Positions 9,675 to 19,278 are shown, numbered from the stretch's first letter. The stretch: DNA of 64,000 nt from Agromyces fucosus (GCF_004134865.1 NZ_SDPO01000004.1:297673-361672), one strand, 5' to 3'. Made by a program: numbers and translations. The notes: generated from the sequence alone by a model not told the origin.

Positions 9675-11906
9675 TCAGGCCTTGCCGCGCGACAGCTTGC
9701 TCGGCCACCAGATGGCTCGCCCGATGTCGTACGCGAGCGCGGGCACCAGGAGCGTGCGAACGAGGAACGTGTCGAGCAGCACGCCGAAGGCGACGATGAA
9801 CGAGATCTGCGCGAGGAACAGGATCGGCAGCACTCCGAGCGCCGCGAACGTCGCTGCGAGCACGAGCCCGGCCGAGGTGATGACGCCGCCCGTGAGCCGC
9901 ACCCCCCGGATGATGCCGGACCGCGTGCCGAACCGCAGGGACTCCTCGCGCACCCGCGTCATCAGGAAGATGTTGTAGTCGACGCCGAGCGCGACGAGGA
10001 ACACGAATCCGAAGAGCGGCACCGACGGGTCGGCCCCGGGGAAGTGGAACACGTGCTCGAACACCAGGGCCGAGACGCCGAGTGCGGCAGCGAACGAGAG
10101 CACGACGCTGCCGATCAGGATGAGCGGCGCCACGATGGATCGCAGCAGGAGCATCAGGATCACGAGGATCGCGGCGAGCACGAGCGGGATCACGAGCGTG
10201 CGGTCGGCGATCGCCGCGGCGTTGGTGTCGAGCGCGACCGCGGTCTGGCCGCCGACGAGCACGTCGGTGCCGACCTCGTCGAGGTTCGAGCGAAGCTCGC
10301 CGACCGTCGCCTCGGCCTCGAGGGAGTCCGACGGGTCGGTGAGCGTGACCTGCAGCTGCACCTCGCCGTCCACGACGGTCGGGGCAGGTGCCGGCGTGCC
10401 GGGCGGACCGAAGGCCTCGACGCCGTCGCTCGTGACCGGCGCGGTGCCGGCCGGCGAGTCGGCACTCACGACGGCGACGGAGTCCACGCCGGTCGTGTCG
10501 AGCGCGACATCGGCCATCTGCTGCAGCTCGTCCTCGGGGCCGATGACGATCGCCGGGGTGCCCGACCCGGCTGGGAAGTGCTCGCCGAGCATCGCCTGAC
10601 CGTCGCGCGCCTGCGACTCGCCCAGCACGAACTCGCTCGACGCGACGCCGTCGGCGTCGAGCTGTGCGAGGCCGAGGGACATGGCGCCGAGTGCGAGCAC
10701 CGAGACGATCCAGACGGTGCGCGGTCGCTTCGAGACGAGTCGGCCGACACCCGCCCAGATGCCCCGATCGGGCAGGTCGGACTCGTCGGGCGCCGAGGCG
10801 TCGACGACGCCGGCCGCGTGACGGGCGTGCACCTCGGCGCGGTCGCCGACGTGGGCGACCTTCCTCGGCCAGAAGGCGGCGCGCCCAGCCCAGAGGAGCA
10901 GCGCGGGCAGGAGCGTCAGCGCGGCGAGCACGGCGAACACGATGCCGATCGCTGCGACCGGACCGAGCACCTTGTTCGACGTCAGCTCGCTCACGAGCAG
11001 GATGAGGAGGCCGACGATGACGGTGCCGCCCGAGGCCACGATCGGCTCCCACGAGCCCTTCAGCGCCGCCCACGTGGCGTCCCACTTGCGTTCGTGGTGC
11101 GCGAGGGTCTCGCGGTAGCGCGAGATGTAGAGCAGCGCGTAGTCGGTGGCCGCGCCGATCACGAGGATGAACAGGATGCCCTGCGTCTGCCCCGAGAGCA
11201 GCAGGATGTCTGCGCGAGCGAGCGCCACGACCGTGAAGACCGAGGCGCAGAGCGCCGTGAGGCTCGTGAAGAGCACGATGAACGGCAGCAGCGGCGAGCG
11301 GTAGACGACGATGAGGATGAGGAACACCGCGGCGAGCGCGACGGCGAGCAGCAGTCCGTCGATGCCGCTGAACGCCGCCGAGAGGTCGGCGGTGAAGCCG
11401 GCGGGGCCGGTCACGGCGGCCGTGGTCCCGTCGATCGGGTGCTCGTCCAGCACCGATCGGACCTCGGCGACGATCTCGGCCGGCTTCTCCCCGCCCTCGA
11501 CCTTCTCGATCGGCAGGATCATCTGGACCGCGGCGCCGTCGTCGGACGCGAGCACGGGCGACGCACCGTCGGCGTTCACGCCGTCGACCGCGAGCAGGTC
11601 GTCCCTGAGGTCGTCGATCTCGGCGAGCTGGTCGTCGTCGAGCGCCTCGTCGCCGGCGATCACGACGATCGCCGGGATGTCATTGGAGTCGCGGAAGCCC
11701 TCCTGCAGCTCGGTCACCTCGGTCGCCTCGGCCGATGCGGGGAGGAACTGCGCCTGGTCGTTCGTCGAGACGTCGCTCAGCGAGCCGAACGCCGCGCCGC
11801 CGGCGCCGAAGAGCGCGAACCAGATGAGGATGAGGGCAGCGGGAATGGCGACGCGCAGCCACGTGGGCACGCGGCGCTTGGCCGTTCGGTCGGAGTCGTC
11901 GATCAC
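9675..11906 (-). CDS. MMPL/RND-family transporter
   Basis: A 743-residue inner-membrane protein with the MMPL duplication. One N-terminal transmembrane helix is followed by an extracytoplasmic domain (about 35-190), six helices, a second extracytoplasmic domain (about 395-510) and six more helices. The RND-type Asp motifs are present in FILVIGAATDYALLYISRYRE and FLVALGVDYNIFLMTRVREE, whose Asp residues carry the proton relay in the family. It is smaller than mycobacterial MmpL proteins and resembles the ActII-3/YdfJ type of lipid or drug exporters; the substrate is unknown. A TAGCGT -10 lies 7 nt before the GTG, so the mRNA is probably nearly leaderless. Confidence 0.9.
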   Translation of the reverse strand: MIDDSDRTAKRRVPTWLRVAIPAALILIWFALFGAGGAAFGSLSDVSTNDQAQFLPASAEATEVTELQEGFRDSNDIPAIVVIAGDEALDDDQLAEIDDLRDDLLAVDGVNADGASPVLASDDGAAVQMILPIEKVEGGEKPAEIVAEVRSVLDEHPIDGTTAAVTGPAGFTADLSAAFSGIDGLLLAVALAAVFLILIVVYRSPLLPFIVLFTSLTALCASVFTVVALARADILLLSGQTQGILFILVIGAATDYALLYISRYRETLAHHERKWDATWAALKGSWEPIVASGGTVIVGLLILLVSELTSNKVLGPVAAIGIVFAVLAALTLLPALLLWAGRAAFWPRKVAHVGDRAEVHARHAAGVVDASAPDESDLPDRGIWAGVGRLVSKRPRTVWIVSVLALGAMSLGLAQLDADGVASSEFVLGESQARDGQAMLGEHFPAGSGTPAIVIGPEDELQQMADVALDTTGVDSVAVVSADSPAGTAPVTSDGVEAFGPPGTPAPAPTVVDGEVQLQVTLTDPSDSLEAEATVGELRSNLDEVGTDVLVGGQTAVALDTNAAAIADRTLVIPLVLAAILVILMLLLRSIVAPLILIGSVVLSFAAALGVSALVFEHVFHFPGADPSVPLFGFVFLVALGVDYNIFLMTRVREESLRFGTRSGIIRGVRLTGGVITSAGLVLAATFAALGVLPILFLAQISFIVAFGVLLDTFLVRTLLVPALAYDIGRAIWWPSKLSRGKA

Positions 11907-11913
11907 ATCACCG

Positions 11914-11919
11914 ACGCTA
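11914..11919 (-). promoter_or_regulatory. Leaderless promoter -10 of the MMPL gene
   Basis: TAGCGT on the minus strand, 7 nt before the GTG at 11906. Confidence 0.5.
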
Positions 11920-11981
11920 CGGTGCGGCGGTCATCGCCCGCATCGAACGAACGATTGAGACCGGCACGCCGCTCGGAACCG

Positions 11982-12233
11982 TCAGGCGACGGTGTGCGTC
12001 GACTGGTACAGCCGGATCTGCGACAGCACCTGCACCCGCAGCTGCTCGGGCGCGCTCTCGCGGCACGCGCGCTGCACGACCTCGGTGATCGCCACGCCGA
12101 CGCGCAGCTCCGCCTGGCAGTCGGCGCAGTTCGCGACGTGCTCGCGGATGTCGGATGCATCCGCCGCCCGCAGCTCGTTGTGCAGGTACTCCTCGAGTTC
12201 GGCCCTCGCCTTGTCGCAGCCGCAGTCGGTCAT
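11982..12233 (-). CDS. rsrA: Zinc-binding anti-sigma factor of the RsrA type
   Basis: An 83-residue ZAS-family anti-sigma factor. The HVANCADC stretch gives the HxxxCxxC zinc motif, and two more Cys near residues 4 and 6 (DCGCDK) complete the redox-sensitive cluster. In RsrA, disulphide stress oxidises these cysteines, zinc is lost and SigR is freed. The ATG overlaps the sigma gene stop by 4 bp, the classic coupled arrangement of sigR-rsrA. The C-terminal half ([15 protein letters not shown] and on) is a predicted helix bundle that would wrap the sigma factor. Confidence 0.88.
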   Translation of the reverse strand: MTDCGCDKARAELEEYLHNELRAADASDIREHVANCADCQAELRVGVAITEVVQRACRESAPEQLRVQVLSQIRLYQSTHTVA

Positions 12234-12973
12234 TTCGTGCTCCTGGTGGGTTTGGCTGACTTCTCGCCCGCGGCGAATCCCTGTTCGCGGGCGTAGTCGG
12301 CGAGGGATTCGCGGAGCAGGCGCCTGCCACGGTGCAGGCGGCTCATCACGGTCCCGATGGGGGTGTTCATCATGTCGGCGATCTCCTGGTAGGAGAAGCC
12401 CTCGACGTCGGCGAAGTACACCGCGAGGCGGAAGTCTTCGGGGAGTGCCTGCAGCGCGTCCTTCACGGCACTGTCGGGCAGGTGGTCGATCGCCTCGGCC
12501 TCGGCTGAACGGCTCGCCCGCGCGGTGGTCGACTCGGCGCCGCCGAGCTGCCAGTCCTCGAGGTCGTCGATCGTGCCCTGGTACGGCTCGCGCTGCTTCT
12601 TGCGGTAGCTGTTGATGAAGGTGTTCGTGAGGATGCGGTACAGCCACGCCTTCAGGTTCGTGCCCTGGGTGAACTGCCCGAATGCTGCGAACGCCTTGAC
12701 GAACGTCTCCTGCACGAGGTCCTGCGCGTCGGCCGGATTCTTCGTCATGCGCAGCGCGGCGGCGTAGAGCTGGTCGATGAACGGCAGCGCCTGTTCTTCG
12801 AAGAGCTCGCTGAGCGGCCGCGCGGCCGCTTCGCTGTCAGCGGCCCCGGGCTCGGAGGTCTCGGCAGCCTCGGGGTCGGTCGGCGTCGCATCGATCTGGT
12901 CGGCAGTCATCACCGGCCATCCTAGATCGTCGACCCCTGTGACCGCGGGGCGTTCGAGTACTCCGATCGACAT
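12230..12973 (-). CDS. sigR: SigR/SigH-type ECF sigma factor
   Basis: An ECF sigma factor of about 247 residues with region 2 ([20 protein letters not shown], followed by [21 protein letters not shown]) and region 4 ([21 protein letters not shown], then [15 protein letters not shown]). An acidic, disordered stretch of about 50 residues precedes region 2. The family directs the thiol-oxidative and heat-stress response (thioredoxin, mycothiol, proteases). Start choice is uncertain: ATG 12973 has AAGGAG 12 nt upstream, GTG 12982 and TTG 12979 are closer, and ATG 12910 would remove the extension. Divergent from aroA. Confidence 0.88.
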   Translation of the reverse strand: MSIGVLERPAVTGVDDLGWPVMTADQIDATPTDPEAAETSEPGAADSEAAARPLSELFEEQALPFIDQLYAAALRMTKNPADAQDLVQETFVKAFAAFGQFTQGTNLKAWLYRILTNTFINSYRKKQREPYQGTIDDLEDWQLGGAESTTARASRSAEAEAIDHLPDSAVKDALQALPEDFRLAVYFADVEGFSYQEIADMMNTPIGTVMSRLHRGRRLLRESLADYAREQGFAAGEKSAKPTRSTK

Positions 12974-13022
12974 GCGCAACACCGACTCCTTCCGCGTTTC
13001 CGGACGCTACTGTTGATAACCG

Positions 13023-14390
13023 ATGCAGATTTCGAAGTATTCCGCACCCGAATTCGATCCGTACGGCGATGCACGGCAGACCGAGACGGATGACGGGTGG
13101 CGCGCGCCGGTCGCCGCGGCCCCGCTCTCCGCGGTGCTGGGCCTGCCCGGCTCGAAATCGCTCACCAATCGCGAGCTCGTGCTGGCCGCCCTCGCCGACG
13201 GGCCGTCGACGCTGCGCGCGCCGCTCTGGTCGCGCGACAGCGAGCTCATGGTCGAGGGCCTGCGCGCCCTCGGCACCCGGTTCGAGCGGGTGCCCGGCCA
13301 CGGCGGATTCGGCGACGACCTCCGGGTGACGCCCGCCGAGGAGCTGCTCGGCTCGACCACCATCGACTGCGGGCTCGCCGGCACCGTCATGCGGTTCCTG
13401 CCGCCGGTCGCCGCGCTCGCACTCGGCCCCACGATGTTCGACGGCGACGAGCATGCGCGCCGCCGCCCCATGGCCGGGGTGATCGACGGCTTGCACGCCC
13501 TCGGTGTCGACCTCGACGACGACCGGCGCGGCACCCTCCCGTTCACCGTGCACGGCACCGGCTCGGTCGGCGGCGGGCCGCTCGAGATCGACGCCTCGGC
13601 GTCGAGCCAGTTCGTCTCCGCACTGCTGCTGTCGGCCCCGCGGTTCGAGCACGGCCTCGACCTGACCCACTCCGGCGAGCGGCTGCCGAGCATGCCGCAC
13701 ATCGAGATGACGATCGAGACCCTCCGTGCGCGCGGCGTCGAGGTGACGAGCCCGGAGCCCGGTCGGTGGACGGTCGCACCCGGACCGATCCGCGCGATCG
13801 ACGTCGACATCGAGCCCGACCTGTCGAACGCCGCGCCGTTCCTCGTCGCGGCGCTCGTCGCCGGCGGTTCCGTCACGATCACGGGCTGGCCCGCCGCGAC
13901 CACGCAGGTCGGCGCGCAGCTCGCGCAGATCCTGCCGCTGTTCGGCGCTCGAGTCGAGGTCGAGGGCGACCGGCTCACCGTGCACGCGCCCGAGCGGAGC
14001 GACGGCGGCCGCGGCATCCGCGGCGTCGACCTCGATCTCTCGGAGGCCGGTGAGCTCGCGCCGAACCTCGTGGCGCTCGCGGCCCTCGCCGACGGACCCT
14101 CGACGATCACCGGCATCGGTCACATCCGTCATCACGAGACCGACCGCCTCGCCGCCCTCACCGCAGAGATCAACGGGCTCGGGGGCGACGTCACCGAACT
14201 CGACGACGGCCTGCGAATCGTGCCGGCGCCCCTCCACGGCGGGCCGTGGCGGGCGTACGCCGATCACCGCATGGCCACGAGCGGCGCGATCATCGGCCTC
14301 GCGGTGCCCGGCGTCATCGTCGACGACATCGCGTCGACGGGCAAGACCCTCCCCCAGTTCACCGCGCTCTGGGAGCAGATGCTGGCATGA
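13023..14390 (+). CDS. aroA: 3-phosphoshikimate 1-carboxyvinyltransferase (EPSP synthase)
   Basis: A 455-residue EPSP synthase, the shikimate-pathway enzyme that joins shikimate-3-phosphate and phosphoenolpyruvate. The substrate-binding signatures are visible: LPGSKSLTNRELVLAALADG near residue 40, CGLAGTVMRFLPPVAALA near residue 118, and the C-terminal HIRHHETDRLAALTAEI and ADHRMATSGAIIGLA. The N-terminal 30 residues before the first signature are longer than average. It overlaps rsgA by 4 bp. A TACTGT hexamer lies 9 nt before the ATG and no ribosome binding site is visible, which suggests a very short leader. Divergence from sigR is conserved in many actinobacteria. Confidence 0.94.
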   Translation: MQISKYSAPEFDPYGDARQTETDDGWRAPVAAAPLSAVLGLPGSKSLTNRELVLAALADGPSTLRAPLWSRDSELMVEGLRALGTRFERVPGHGGFGDDLRVTPAEELLGSTTIDCGLAGTVMRFLPPVAALALGPTMFDGDEHARRRPMAGVIDGLHALGVDLDDDRRGTLPFTVHGTGSVGGGPLEIDASASSQFVSALLLSAPRFEHGLDLTHSGERLPSMPHIEMTIETLRARGVEVTSPEPGRWTVAPGPIRAIDVDIEPDLSNAAPFLVAALVAGGSVTITGWPAATTQVGAQLAQILPLFGARVEVEGDRLTVHAPERSDGGRGIRGVDLDLSEAGELAPNLVALAALADGPSTITGIGHIRHHETDRLAALTAEINGLGGDVTELDDGLRIVPAPLHGGPWRAYADHRMATSGAIIGLAVPGVIVDDIASTGKTLPQFTALWEQMLA

Positions 14391-15490
14391 CCTGGTGGAG
14401 CACCGACGACGACGAGGACGACGAGCCCGAGTTCGACGAGTCCGACGTGCGGGTGCGGCCGAGCCGCCGTGGCAGCAGGCCGCGCACGAAGCAGCGACCC
14501 GAGCACGCCGATGCCGTCGCCGGCATGGTGATCGGCGTCGACCGCGGGCGCTACAGCGTGCTGATCGACGAGAACGGCCCCGACGAACGCGTGATCACCG
14601 CGGCGCGTGCCAGCGAACTGCGCCGCAAGTCGGTCGTCACGGGCGATCACGTCGACCTCGTCGGCGACACGTCCGGCGAACCGGGCACCCTCTCGCGCAT
14701 CGTGCGGGTCGGCGAGCGCACGACCCTCCTGCGACGCAGCGCCGACGACACCGACGAGGTCGAGCGCGTCATCGTCGCCAACGCCGACCAGATGCTCATC
14801 GTCGTGGCCGCAGCGAACCCCGAACCGCGCATCCGATTGCTCGACCGCTACCTCGTCGCGGCGTTCGACGCGGGCATCCGCCCGCTCCTCGTCATCACCA
14901 AGACCGACCTCGCCGACCCGGCCGAGTTCCTCCGCAACTTCGCCGGCCTCGACCTGACCGTCTTCCTCAGCGGTGAGGATTCCATGCCGCTCGACGAGAT
15001 CGCACGCGTGCTCGTCGGCCACCGCACGGTGTTCGTCGGCCACTCGGGCGTCGGCAAGTCCACGCTCGTGAATGCCCTCGTGCCGAGCGCCAAGCGCGCC
15101 ACCGGCCACGTGAACGTCGTCACGGGCCGCGGTCGCCACACGTCCTCGTCGACGGTGTGGCTGCGCTTCGACGCCGCCGACCTCCCCGACGCCGACGCAC
15201 CCGGCGCACGGCCCTCCGGCGCAGAGCCGGGAACCGGCTGGGTCATCGACACCCCCGGTGTGCGCTCGTTCGGCCTCGGACACGTCGATCGGGCGAACAT
15301 CCTGCGCGCCTTCACCGACCTCGACCGACTGGCCGAGCGCTGCCCGCGCGGGTGCACGCACCTGCCGGATGCCCCCGACTGCGCCATGGCCGAGGCCGTC
15401 GCCGCCGGAGAGCTCGGCGAGACCGGCCCGGCCCGCCTGGAGTCCCTGCAGCGCCTGCTCACGACCTTCGCGGGCGGCACCGCAGTCTGA
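14387..15490 (+). CDS. rsgA: Ribosome small-subunit maturation GTPase RsgA
   Basis: A 367-residue circularly permuted GTPase. An acidic N-terminus precedes an OB fold (about 45-110). The G-motifs then come in permuted order: ITKTDLAD (G4), FVGHSGVGKSTLVNAL (G1), RHTSSSTV (G2) and DTPGVRSFG (G3). The C-terminal zinc-knuckle reads CPRGCTHLPDAPDC. RsgA checks late 30S assembly. The ATG lies inside the aroA stop overlap, so the two are [12 protein letters not shown]. The aroA-rsgA pairing is common in actinobacteria although the functions are unrelated. Confidence 0.93.
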   Translation: MTWWSTDDDEDDEPEFDESDVRVRPSRRGSRPRTKQRPEHADAVAGMVIGVDRGRYSVLIDENGPDERVITAARASELRRKSVVTGDHVDLVGDTSGEPGTLSRIVRVGERTTLLRRSADDTDEVERVIVANADQMLIVVAAANPEPRIRLLDRYLVAAFDAGIRPLLVITKTDLADPAEFLRNFAGLDLTVFLSGEDSMPLDEIARVLVGHRTVFVGHSGVGKSTLVNALVPSAKRATGHVNVVTGRGRHTSSSTVWLRFDAADLPDADAPGARPSGAEPGTGWVIDTPGVRSFGLGHVDRANILRAFTDLDRLAERCPRGCTHLPDAPDCAMAEAVAAGELGETGPARLESLQRLLTTFAGGTAV

Positions 15491-15545
15491 CGGGGCAACG
15501 CCGGCGTGCGGACTCCAGCGGCGCCGAGGCATCCGTCGACGTGCC

Positions 15546-15551
15546 TACCAT
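15546..15551 (+). promoter_or_regulatory. Leaderless promoter -10 of bcp
   Basis: TACCAT exactly 6 nt before the ATG at 15558. The GGAGGT between them abuts the ATG directly and is too close to act as a ribosome binding site. Confidence 0.65.
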
Positions 15552-15557
15552 GGAGGT

Positions 15558-16034
15558 ATGACCGATGCACGACTCGCCCCCGGCGACCTCGCTCCCGACT
15601 TCACCCTGCTCGACCAGAACGGCGACGCGGTCACCCTCTCGGAGCTCCGCGGCTCCAAGGTGGTGCTCTACTTCTACCCCGAGGCGATGACCCCGGGCTG
15701 CACGACCGAGGCCTGCGACTTCCGCGACAACCTGAACTCGTTCGCGAGCGCCGGCATCCGCGTGCTCGGCGTCTCGAAGGACGACGTCGCGAAGCTCGCC
15801 GCGTTCGCCGCCCGTGACCGGCTGACCTACACGCTGCTCTCCGACACCGACCTCGCGGTGCAGCAGGCGTACGGCGTCTGGGGAGAGAAGTCGCTCTACG
15901 GCAAGATCGTCGTCGGATCCATCCGCTCGACGTTCGTGATCGGCGAAGACGGTCGCATCGAGCGCGCCTTCTACAACGTCAAGGCGACCGGGCACGTGGC
16001 GCGACTGCGCCGCGACCTCGGCCTCGACGGCTAG
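15558..16034 (+). CDS. bcp: Peroxiredoxin of the BCP/PrxQ class
   Basis: A 158-residue thiol peroxidase. The active-site stretch TPGCTTEACDFRD has the peroxidatic Cys and, five residues on, a second Cys, the intramolecular two-cysteine arrangement of the PrxQ group. The thioredoxin fold continues with VLGVSKDDVAKLAAFAA and FVIGEDGRIERAFYNVK. It reduces peroxides with electrons from thioredoxin, consistent with the nearby sigR-rsrA pair, although no SigR-type promoter is seen in front of it. Its 3' end overlaps the convergent membrane gene by 4 bp. Confidence 0.93.
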   Translation: MTDARLAPGDLAPDFTLLDQNGDAVTLSELRGSKVVLYFYPEAMTPGCTTEACDFRDNLNSFASAGIRVLGVSKDDVAKLAAFAARDRLTYTLLSDTDLAVQQAYGVWGEKSLYGKIVVGSIRSTFVIGEDGRIERAFYNVKATGHVARLRRDLGLDG

Positions 16035-16501
16035 AGCTCGGCCGCCCCGCCCTCAGGACGGGTGTAGGCGAGGCGCACCGGGGCCCACAGCAGGAGCCCG
16101 ATGACGGTGATGGCGGGCACCAGCAGCGCCCAGCCCACGTCGGGTCGTGCGAACAGGCCCTGGAAGGCGCCGACGGCGATCGAGACCTGCAGGATCTGCC
16201 AGACGATCGCCGCCGCCCGCGACCACGGCGCCTGCCGGAGCGATCCGAGCGCCACCGTCACCACCCAGATGGCGCCGATCGCGACGAGCACGAGCAGTGC
16301 GATCGCCGTGGCGTACGACGACGGCTCGAGCGAGAACAGGTCGATCACGAGCCAGATCACGAGGGCGACCATCGCTGCGGCTTCGAGGAGCAGCAGCACG
16401 CTCACCACGACGAGTGCGGTGCGCACACCGGTATCGGGGGTTGCAACGCGGTCGGATGAGTCGTCGTGCGCCTCGAGGGGGGCATCCTCGCGCGGATTCA
16501 C
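16031..16501 (-). CDS. Four-helix membrane protein of unknown function
   Basis: A 156-residue protein with a charged N-terminal tail of about 25 residues and four predicted transmembrane helices (ALVVVSVLLLLEAAAMVALV; AIALLVLVAIGAIWVVTVAL; AAAIVWQILQVSIAVGAF; WALLVPAITVIGLLLWAPV). The pattern resembles small conserved actinobacterial membrane proteins, but I recognise no family with a known role. It starts at GTG and converges on bcp with a 4-bp overlap, so no terminator fits between them. Confidence 0.7.
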   Translation of the reverse strand: MNPREDAPLEAHDDSSDRVATPDTGVRTALVVVSVLLLLEAAAMVALVIWLVIDLFSLEPSSYATAIALLVLVAIGAIWVVTVALGSLRQAPWSRAAAIVWQILQVSIAVGAFQGLFARPDVGWALLVPAITVIGLLLWAPVRLAYTRPEGGAAEL

Positions 16502-16705
16502 AGGGTTATCCCATACACAGCTATTGATTCGATCTCTCCGCTATGCGACCATTTATGAGGCCGAATTGATGCTCACAGGGACGTGAGCCGATCAGTCTCT
16601 GATCCTACTTCCCGAGATTCGGCTTTCCCCCTGCAGCAGCCGGTTTCGGCAAGCGCAATCGTGCGCGTCTGCAATCGAAGTACACCCCGCAAGGAGCATC
16701 CCCAT

Positions 16706-16954
16706 ATGGATTGGCGCGACAAGGCCGCCTGCCTCACCGCAGACCCGGAACTCTTCTTCCCGGTCGGCAACACCGGCCCCGCCGTCGACCAGATCGAGAA
16801 GGCGAAGACCGTGTGCGGTCGCTGCACCGTCACCGAGATCTGCCTGCAGTACGCCCTCGAGACCGGTCAGGACTCGGGCGTGTGGGGTGGCCTCAGCGAA
16901 GACGAGCGCCGCGCCCTCAAGCGCCGCGCCGCCCGCGCCCGCCGCGCCTCCTAG
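16706..16954 (+). CDS. whiB1: WhiB1/WblE-type iron-sulfur transcription factor
   Basis: An 82-residue Wbl protein beginning MDWRDKAACLTADPELFFPVG, almost identical in layout to mycobacterial WhiB1. Four conserved Cys (one near residue 9, then CGRC and a fourth six residues later) ligate a 4Fe-4S cluster. The GVWGG turn is followed by the basic DNA-contact helix SEDERRALKRRAARARR. WhiB1 binds sigma region 4 of the housekeeping sigma factor and is essential and nitric-oxide sensitive in mycobacteria. AAGGAG stands 9 nt before the ATG, one of the few genes here with a long leader. The 200-bp upstream region is comparatively AT-rich with a GCTCAC/GTGAGC hairpin near 16571-16588. Confidence 0.93.
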   Translation: MDWRDKAACLTADPELFFPVGNTGPAVDQIEKAKTVCGRCTVTEICLQYALETGQDSGVWGGLSEDERRALKRRAARARRAS

Positions 16955-16959
16955 CGAGT

Positions 16960-16984
16960 CGGCGGCCGGTCGACCCGGCCGCCG
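16960..16984. terminator. Terminator between whiB1 and rdgB
   Basis: Ten-base-pair G+C-rich stem with a 5-nt loop, placed between convergent genes. No T-tract, as usual in actinobacteria. Confidence 0.75.
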
Positions 16985-16990
16985 TACCGC

Positions 16991-17602
16991 TCATCGAGCC
17001 GCGCTGATCCGCTCGAGCTCGGGAATGAGCGCCGCGAACGCCCGGGCCCGATGACTGTGCGAGTTCTTCACCTCGGGCGCGAGCTCGGCTGCCGAGACCT
17101 CGAAGCCCTCGGGCATGAAGATCGGGTCGTACCCGAATCCGTGCGCCCCCGACTCCTCGAGCGCGATGCGCCCCGGCCACAGGCCGACGGCGGCGTACTC
17201 GTGCGGGCCGCCGGCCGCCTCGGGCACCACGAGCGCGATAGTGCAGTGGAAGTGCCCGGTGCGATGCGGGTCGCGGATGTCGCCGAGCTGCGCGAGCAGC
17301 AGGTCGAGGTTCGCCTGCGCGCCCCGACCCGGCCCCGCCCATCGGGCGGAGAAGATGCCCGGCGACCCGCCCATGACGTCCACCGCGATGCCCGAGTCGT
17401 CGGCGAGGGCGATGCGGCCGGTGTGCGCGGCAGCTGCTCTCGCCTTGATGAACGCGTTCTCCTCGAACGAGGTGCCGTCCTCGACGGGTTCGGGCCCGTC
17501 GTAGGCGAGCACCGTGAGCCCCGGCATCCGCTCGCCCAGGATCTTCTGGAACTCGTCGACCTTGTGCTGGTTGTGGGTGGCGAGCACGATCTCGAGGCCC
17601 AT
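16991..17602 (-). CDS. rdgB: Non-canonical purine NTP pyrophosphatase (RdgB/HAM1)
   Basis: A 203-residue ITPase. It starts with the family signature VLATHNQHKVDEFQKIL, then SFEENAFIKARAAAAHTG, LADDSGIAVDVMGGSPGIFSAR, and the C-terminal HGFGYDPIFMPEG. It hydrolyses ITP, dITP and XTP to keep deaminated purines out of nucleic acids. It is the last gene of murI-rph-rdgB, 5 bp after rph, a very stable actinobacterial cluster. The reading frame ends just inside the terminator region shared with whiB1. Confidence 0.95.
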   Translation of the reverse strand: MGLEIVLATHNQHKVDEFQKILGERMPGLTVLAYDGPEPVEDGTSFEENAFIKARAAAAHTGRIALADDSGIAVDVMGGSPGIFSARWAGPGRGAQANLDLLLAQLGDIRDPHRTGHFHCTIALVVPEAAGGPHEYAAVGLWPGRIALEESGAHGFGYDPIFMPEGFEVSAAELAPEVKNSHSHRARAFAALIPELERISAAR

Positions 17603-17607
17603 CGGCG

Positions 17608-18381
17608 TCACTCCCCCGCTGCCGCGACGGCCTCGGCGAGCACGCGCTGCTGGATGCGGGTGAGCTCGGCGGTGCCCGCGAGGGCGAGGTCGAGCAGCGA
17701 GTCGAGCTCGCGGCGGTCGAACGGAGCACCCTCGGCCGTGCCCTGCACCTCGACGAAGAGGCCGCGACCCGTCGCGACGACGTTCATGTCGGTCTCGGCG
17801 CGCACGTCCTCGACGTAGGCGAGGTCGAGCATCGGCGTGCCGTCGATGATGCCGACCGACACCGCTGAGACCGTGTCGATGAGCGGCTGGGCGCGCTGGC
17901 CCACGAACTTCTTGGCCCGAGCCCACTCGATCGCGTCCGCGAGTGCGACGTAGGCGCCCGTGATCGCGGCGGTGCGGGTGCCGCCGTCGGCCTGCAGCAC
18001 GTCGCAGTCGATCTGGATGGTGTTCTCGCCGAGCCCCTTGGTGTCGACCACGGCGCGGAGGCTGCGACCGATCAGGCGGCTGATCTCGTGCGTGCGCCCG
18101 CCGATGCGGCCCTTCACGGCCTCGCGGTCGTTGCGCGTGTTGGTGGCGCGGGGCAGCATCGAATACTCGGCGGTGACCCAGCCCTTGCCCTTGCCGTTCA
18201 TCCAGCGGGGCACGCCGTTCGTGAACGACGCGGTGCAGAGCACCTTCGTCTTGCCGAACGAGATGAGGGCGCTGCCCTCGGCGTGCTCGCTCCAGCCGCG
18301 CTCGATGGTCACCGCCCGCAGCTGATCGGCGGTGCGCCCATCGGCGCGGATGAGGGTGGTGGGCTCGGATGCCTCGGTCAT
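17608..18381 (-). CDS. rph: Ribonuclease PH
   Basis: A 257-residue phosphorolytic 3'-5' exoribonuclease that trims tRNA 3' ends. The sequence has the family core [43 protein letters not shown] and [17 protein letters not shown], including the phosphate-binding Arg and Thr residues. Length is normal. The ATG overlaps the murI stop by 4 bp. Confidence 0.96.
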   Translation of the reverse strand: MTEASEPTTLIRADGRTADQLRAVTIERGWSEHAEGSALISFGKTKVLCTASFTNGVPRWMNGKGKGWVTAEYSMLPRATNTRNDREAVKGRIGGRTHEISRLIGRSLRAVVDTKGLGENTIQIDCDVLQADGGTRTAAITGAYVALADAIEWARAKKFVGQRAQPLIDTVSAVSVGIIDGTPMLDLAYVEDVRAETDMNVVATGRGLFVEVQGTAEGAPFDRRELDSLLDLALAGTAELTRIQQRVLAEAVAAAGE

Positions 18382-19223
18382 GCGTTCTCCTGTCGAAGCC
18401 GTACGTGGTCTGGAATCGTGACGGCACCCGTCTCCACGAGCTCGACGCTCGGGATCTCGGGGCCGATGAGGCGATGGGCAAGGTCGAGGAACGCGCTCGT
18501 CGAGCGGCCCGTCGCCTCGTAGCGGTAGCTCGGCGGAGTCGCGGCGCGGCGTTCGGTGCCGGTGCCGACGAGCACCCGGTAGACGTCGTTCGCCGTCTCG
18601 ACGTCGCTCGAGACGAGCGCGACCTCCTCGCCCATGACGTAGGAGATCGCGCCCTTCAGGAACGGGTAGTGCGTGCAGCCCAGCACGAGGGTGTCGATGC
18701 GCGCCCGCTTGAGTGGCGCGAGGTACTCCTCGGTGACGGCGAGCAGCTCGTCGCCGGTGGTGACGCCGGCTTCGACGAACTCCACGAACCTCGGGCAGGC
18801 CCGCGAGAACAGCTCGAGATGCGGGGCCGCGGCGAACGCGTCGTCGTACGCGCGTGAGCTGATGGTGCCTGCGGTGCCGATGACGCCGACCCTGCCGGTC
18901 TTCGTCGTCGCGACGGCACGACGCACGGCGGGCTGGATCACCTCGACGACGGGCACGTCGTAGCGTTCGCGAGCATCGCGGAGCATCGCGGCCGAAGCCG
19001 TGTTGCAGGCGATCACGAGCATCTTCACGCCCTGCGCAACGAGGTCGTCGAGCACCGCGAGCGCGTAGCCGCGCACGTCGGCGATCTTCTTCGGCCCATA
19101 GGGCGAGTGCTCGAGGTCGCCGATGTAGAGGATCGACTCGTTGGGCAACTGGTCTTTCACGGCCCGGGCGACGGTGAGCCCGCCGACCCCGGAGTCGAAG
19201 ATCCCGATCGGTGCATCCGTCAC
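18378..19223 (-). CDS. murI: Glutamate racemase
   Basis: A 281-residue enzyme that makes D-glutamate for peptidoglycan. The two catalytic Cys sit in IACNTASAA and [11 protein letters not shown]; the N-terminal substrate loop is [14 protein letters not shown]. The GTG at 19223 is preferred over upstream in-frame codons because it starts directly before [10 protein letters not shown], as in homologues, and lies 8 nt after a TACGCT hexamer without a ribosome binding site. It heads the murI-rph-rdgB operon and is divergent from pncB. Confidence 0.94.
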   Translation of the reverse strand: MTDAPIGIFDSGVGGLTVARAVKDQLPNESILYIGDLEHSPYGPKKIADVRGYALAVLDDLVAQGVKMLVIACNTASAAMLRDARERYDVPVVEVIQPAVRRAVATTKTGRVGVIGTAGTISSRAYDDAFAAAPHLELFSRACPRFVEFVEAGVTTGDELLAVTEEYLAPLKRARIDTLVLGCTHYPFLKGAISYVMGEEVALVSSDVETANDVYRVLVGTGTERRAATPPSYRYEATGRSTSAFLDLAHRLIGPEIPSVELVETGAVTIPDHVRLRQENA

Positions 19224-19266
19224 GACATGCAAGCGTAGCGGTCCTCGCTGAGCGCACCCTCCTCGA

Positions 19267-19272
19267 TAGGCT
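19267..19272 (+). promoter_or_regulatory. Leaderless promoter -10 of pncB
   Basis: TAGGCT exactly 6 nt before the GTG at 19279. Confidence 0.6.
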
Positions 19273-19278
19273 GGGCGG

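Noticed and set aside
12978..13001. GGAA...GTT motif before sigR as a self-activated SigR promoter
   Set aside because: The spacing between GGAA and GTT is 17 nt, shorter than the usual 18-20, and GGAAT is not matched at its fifth base.
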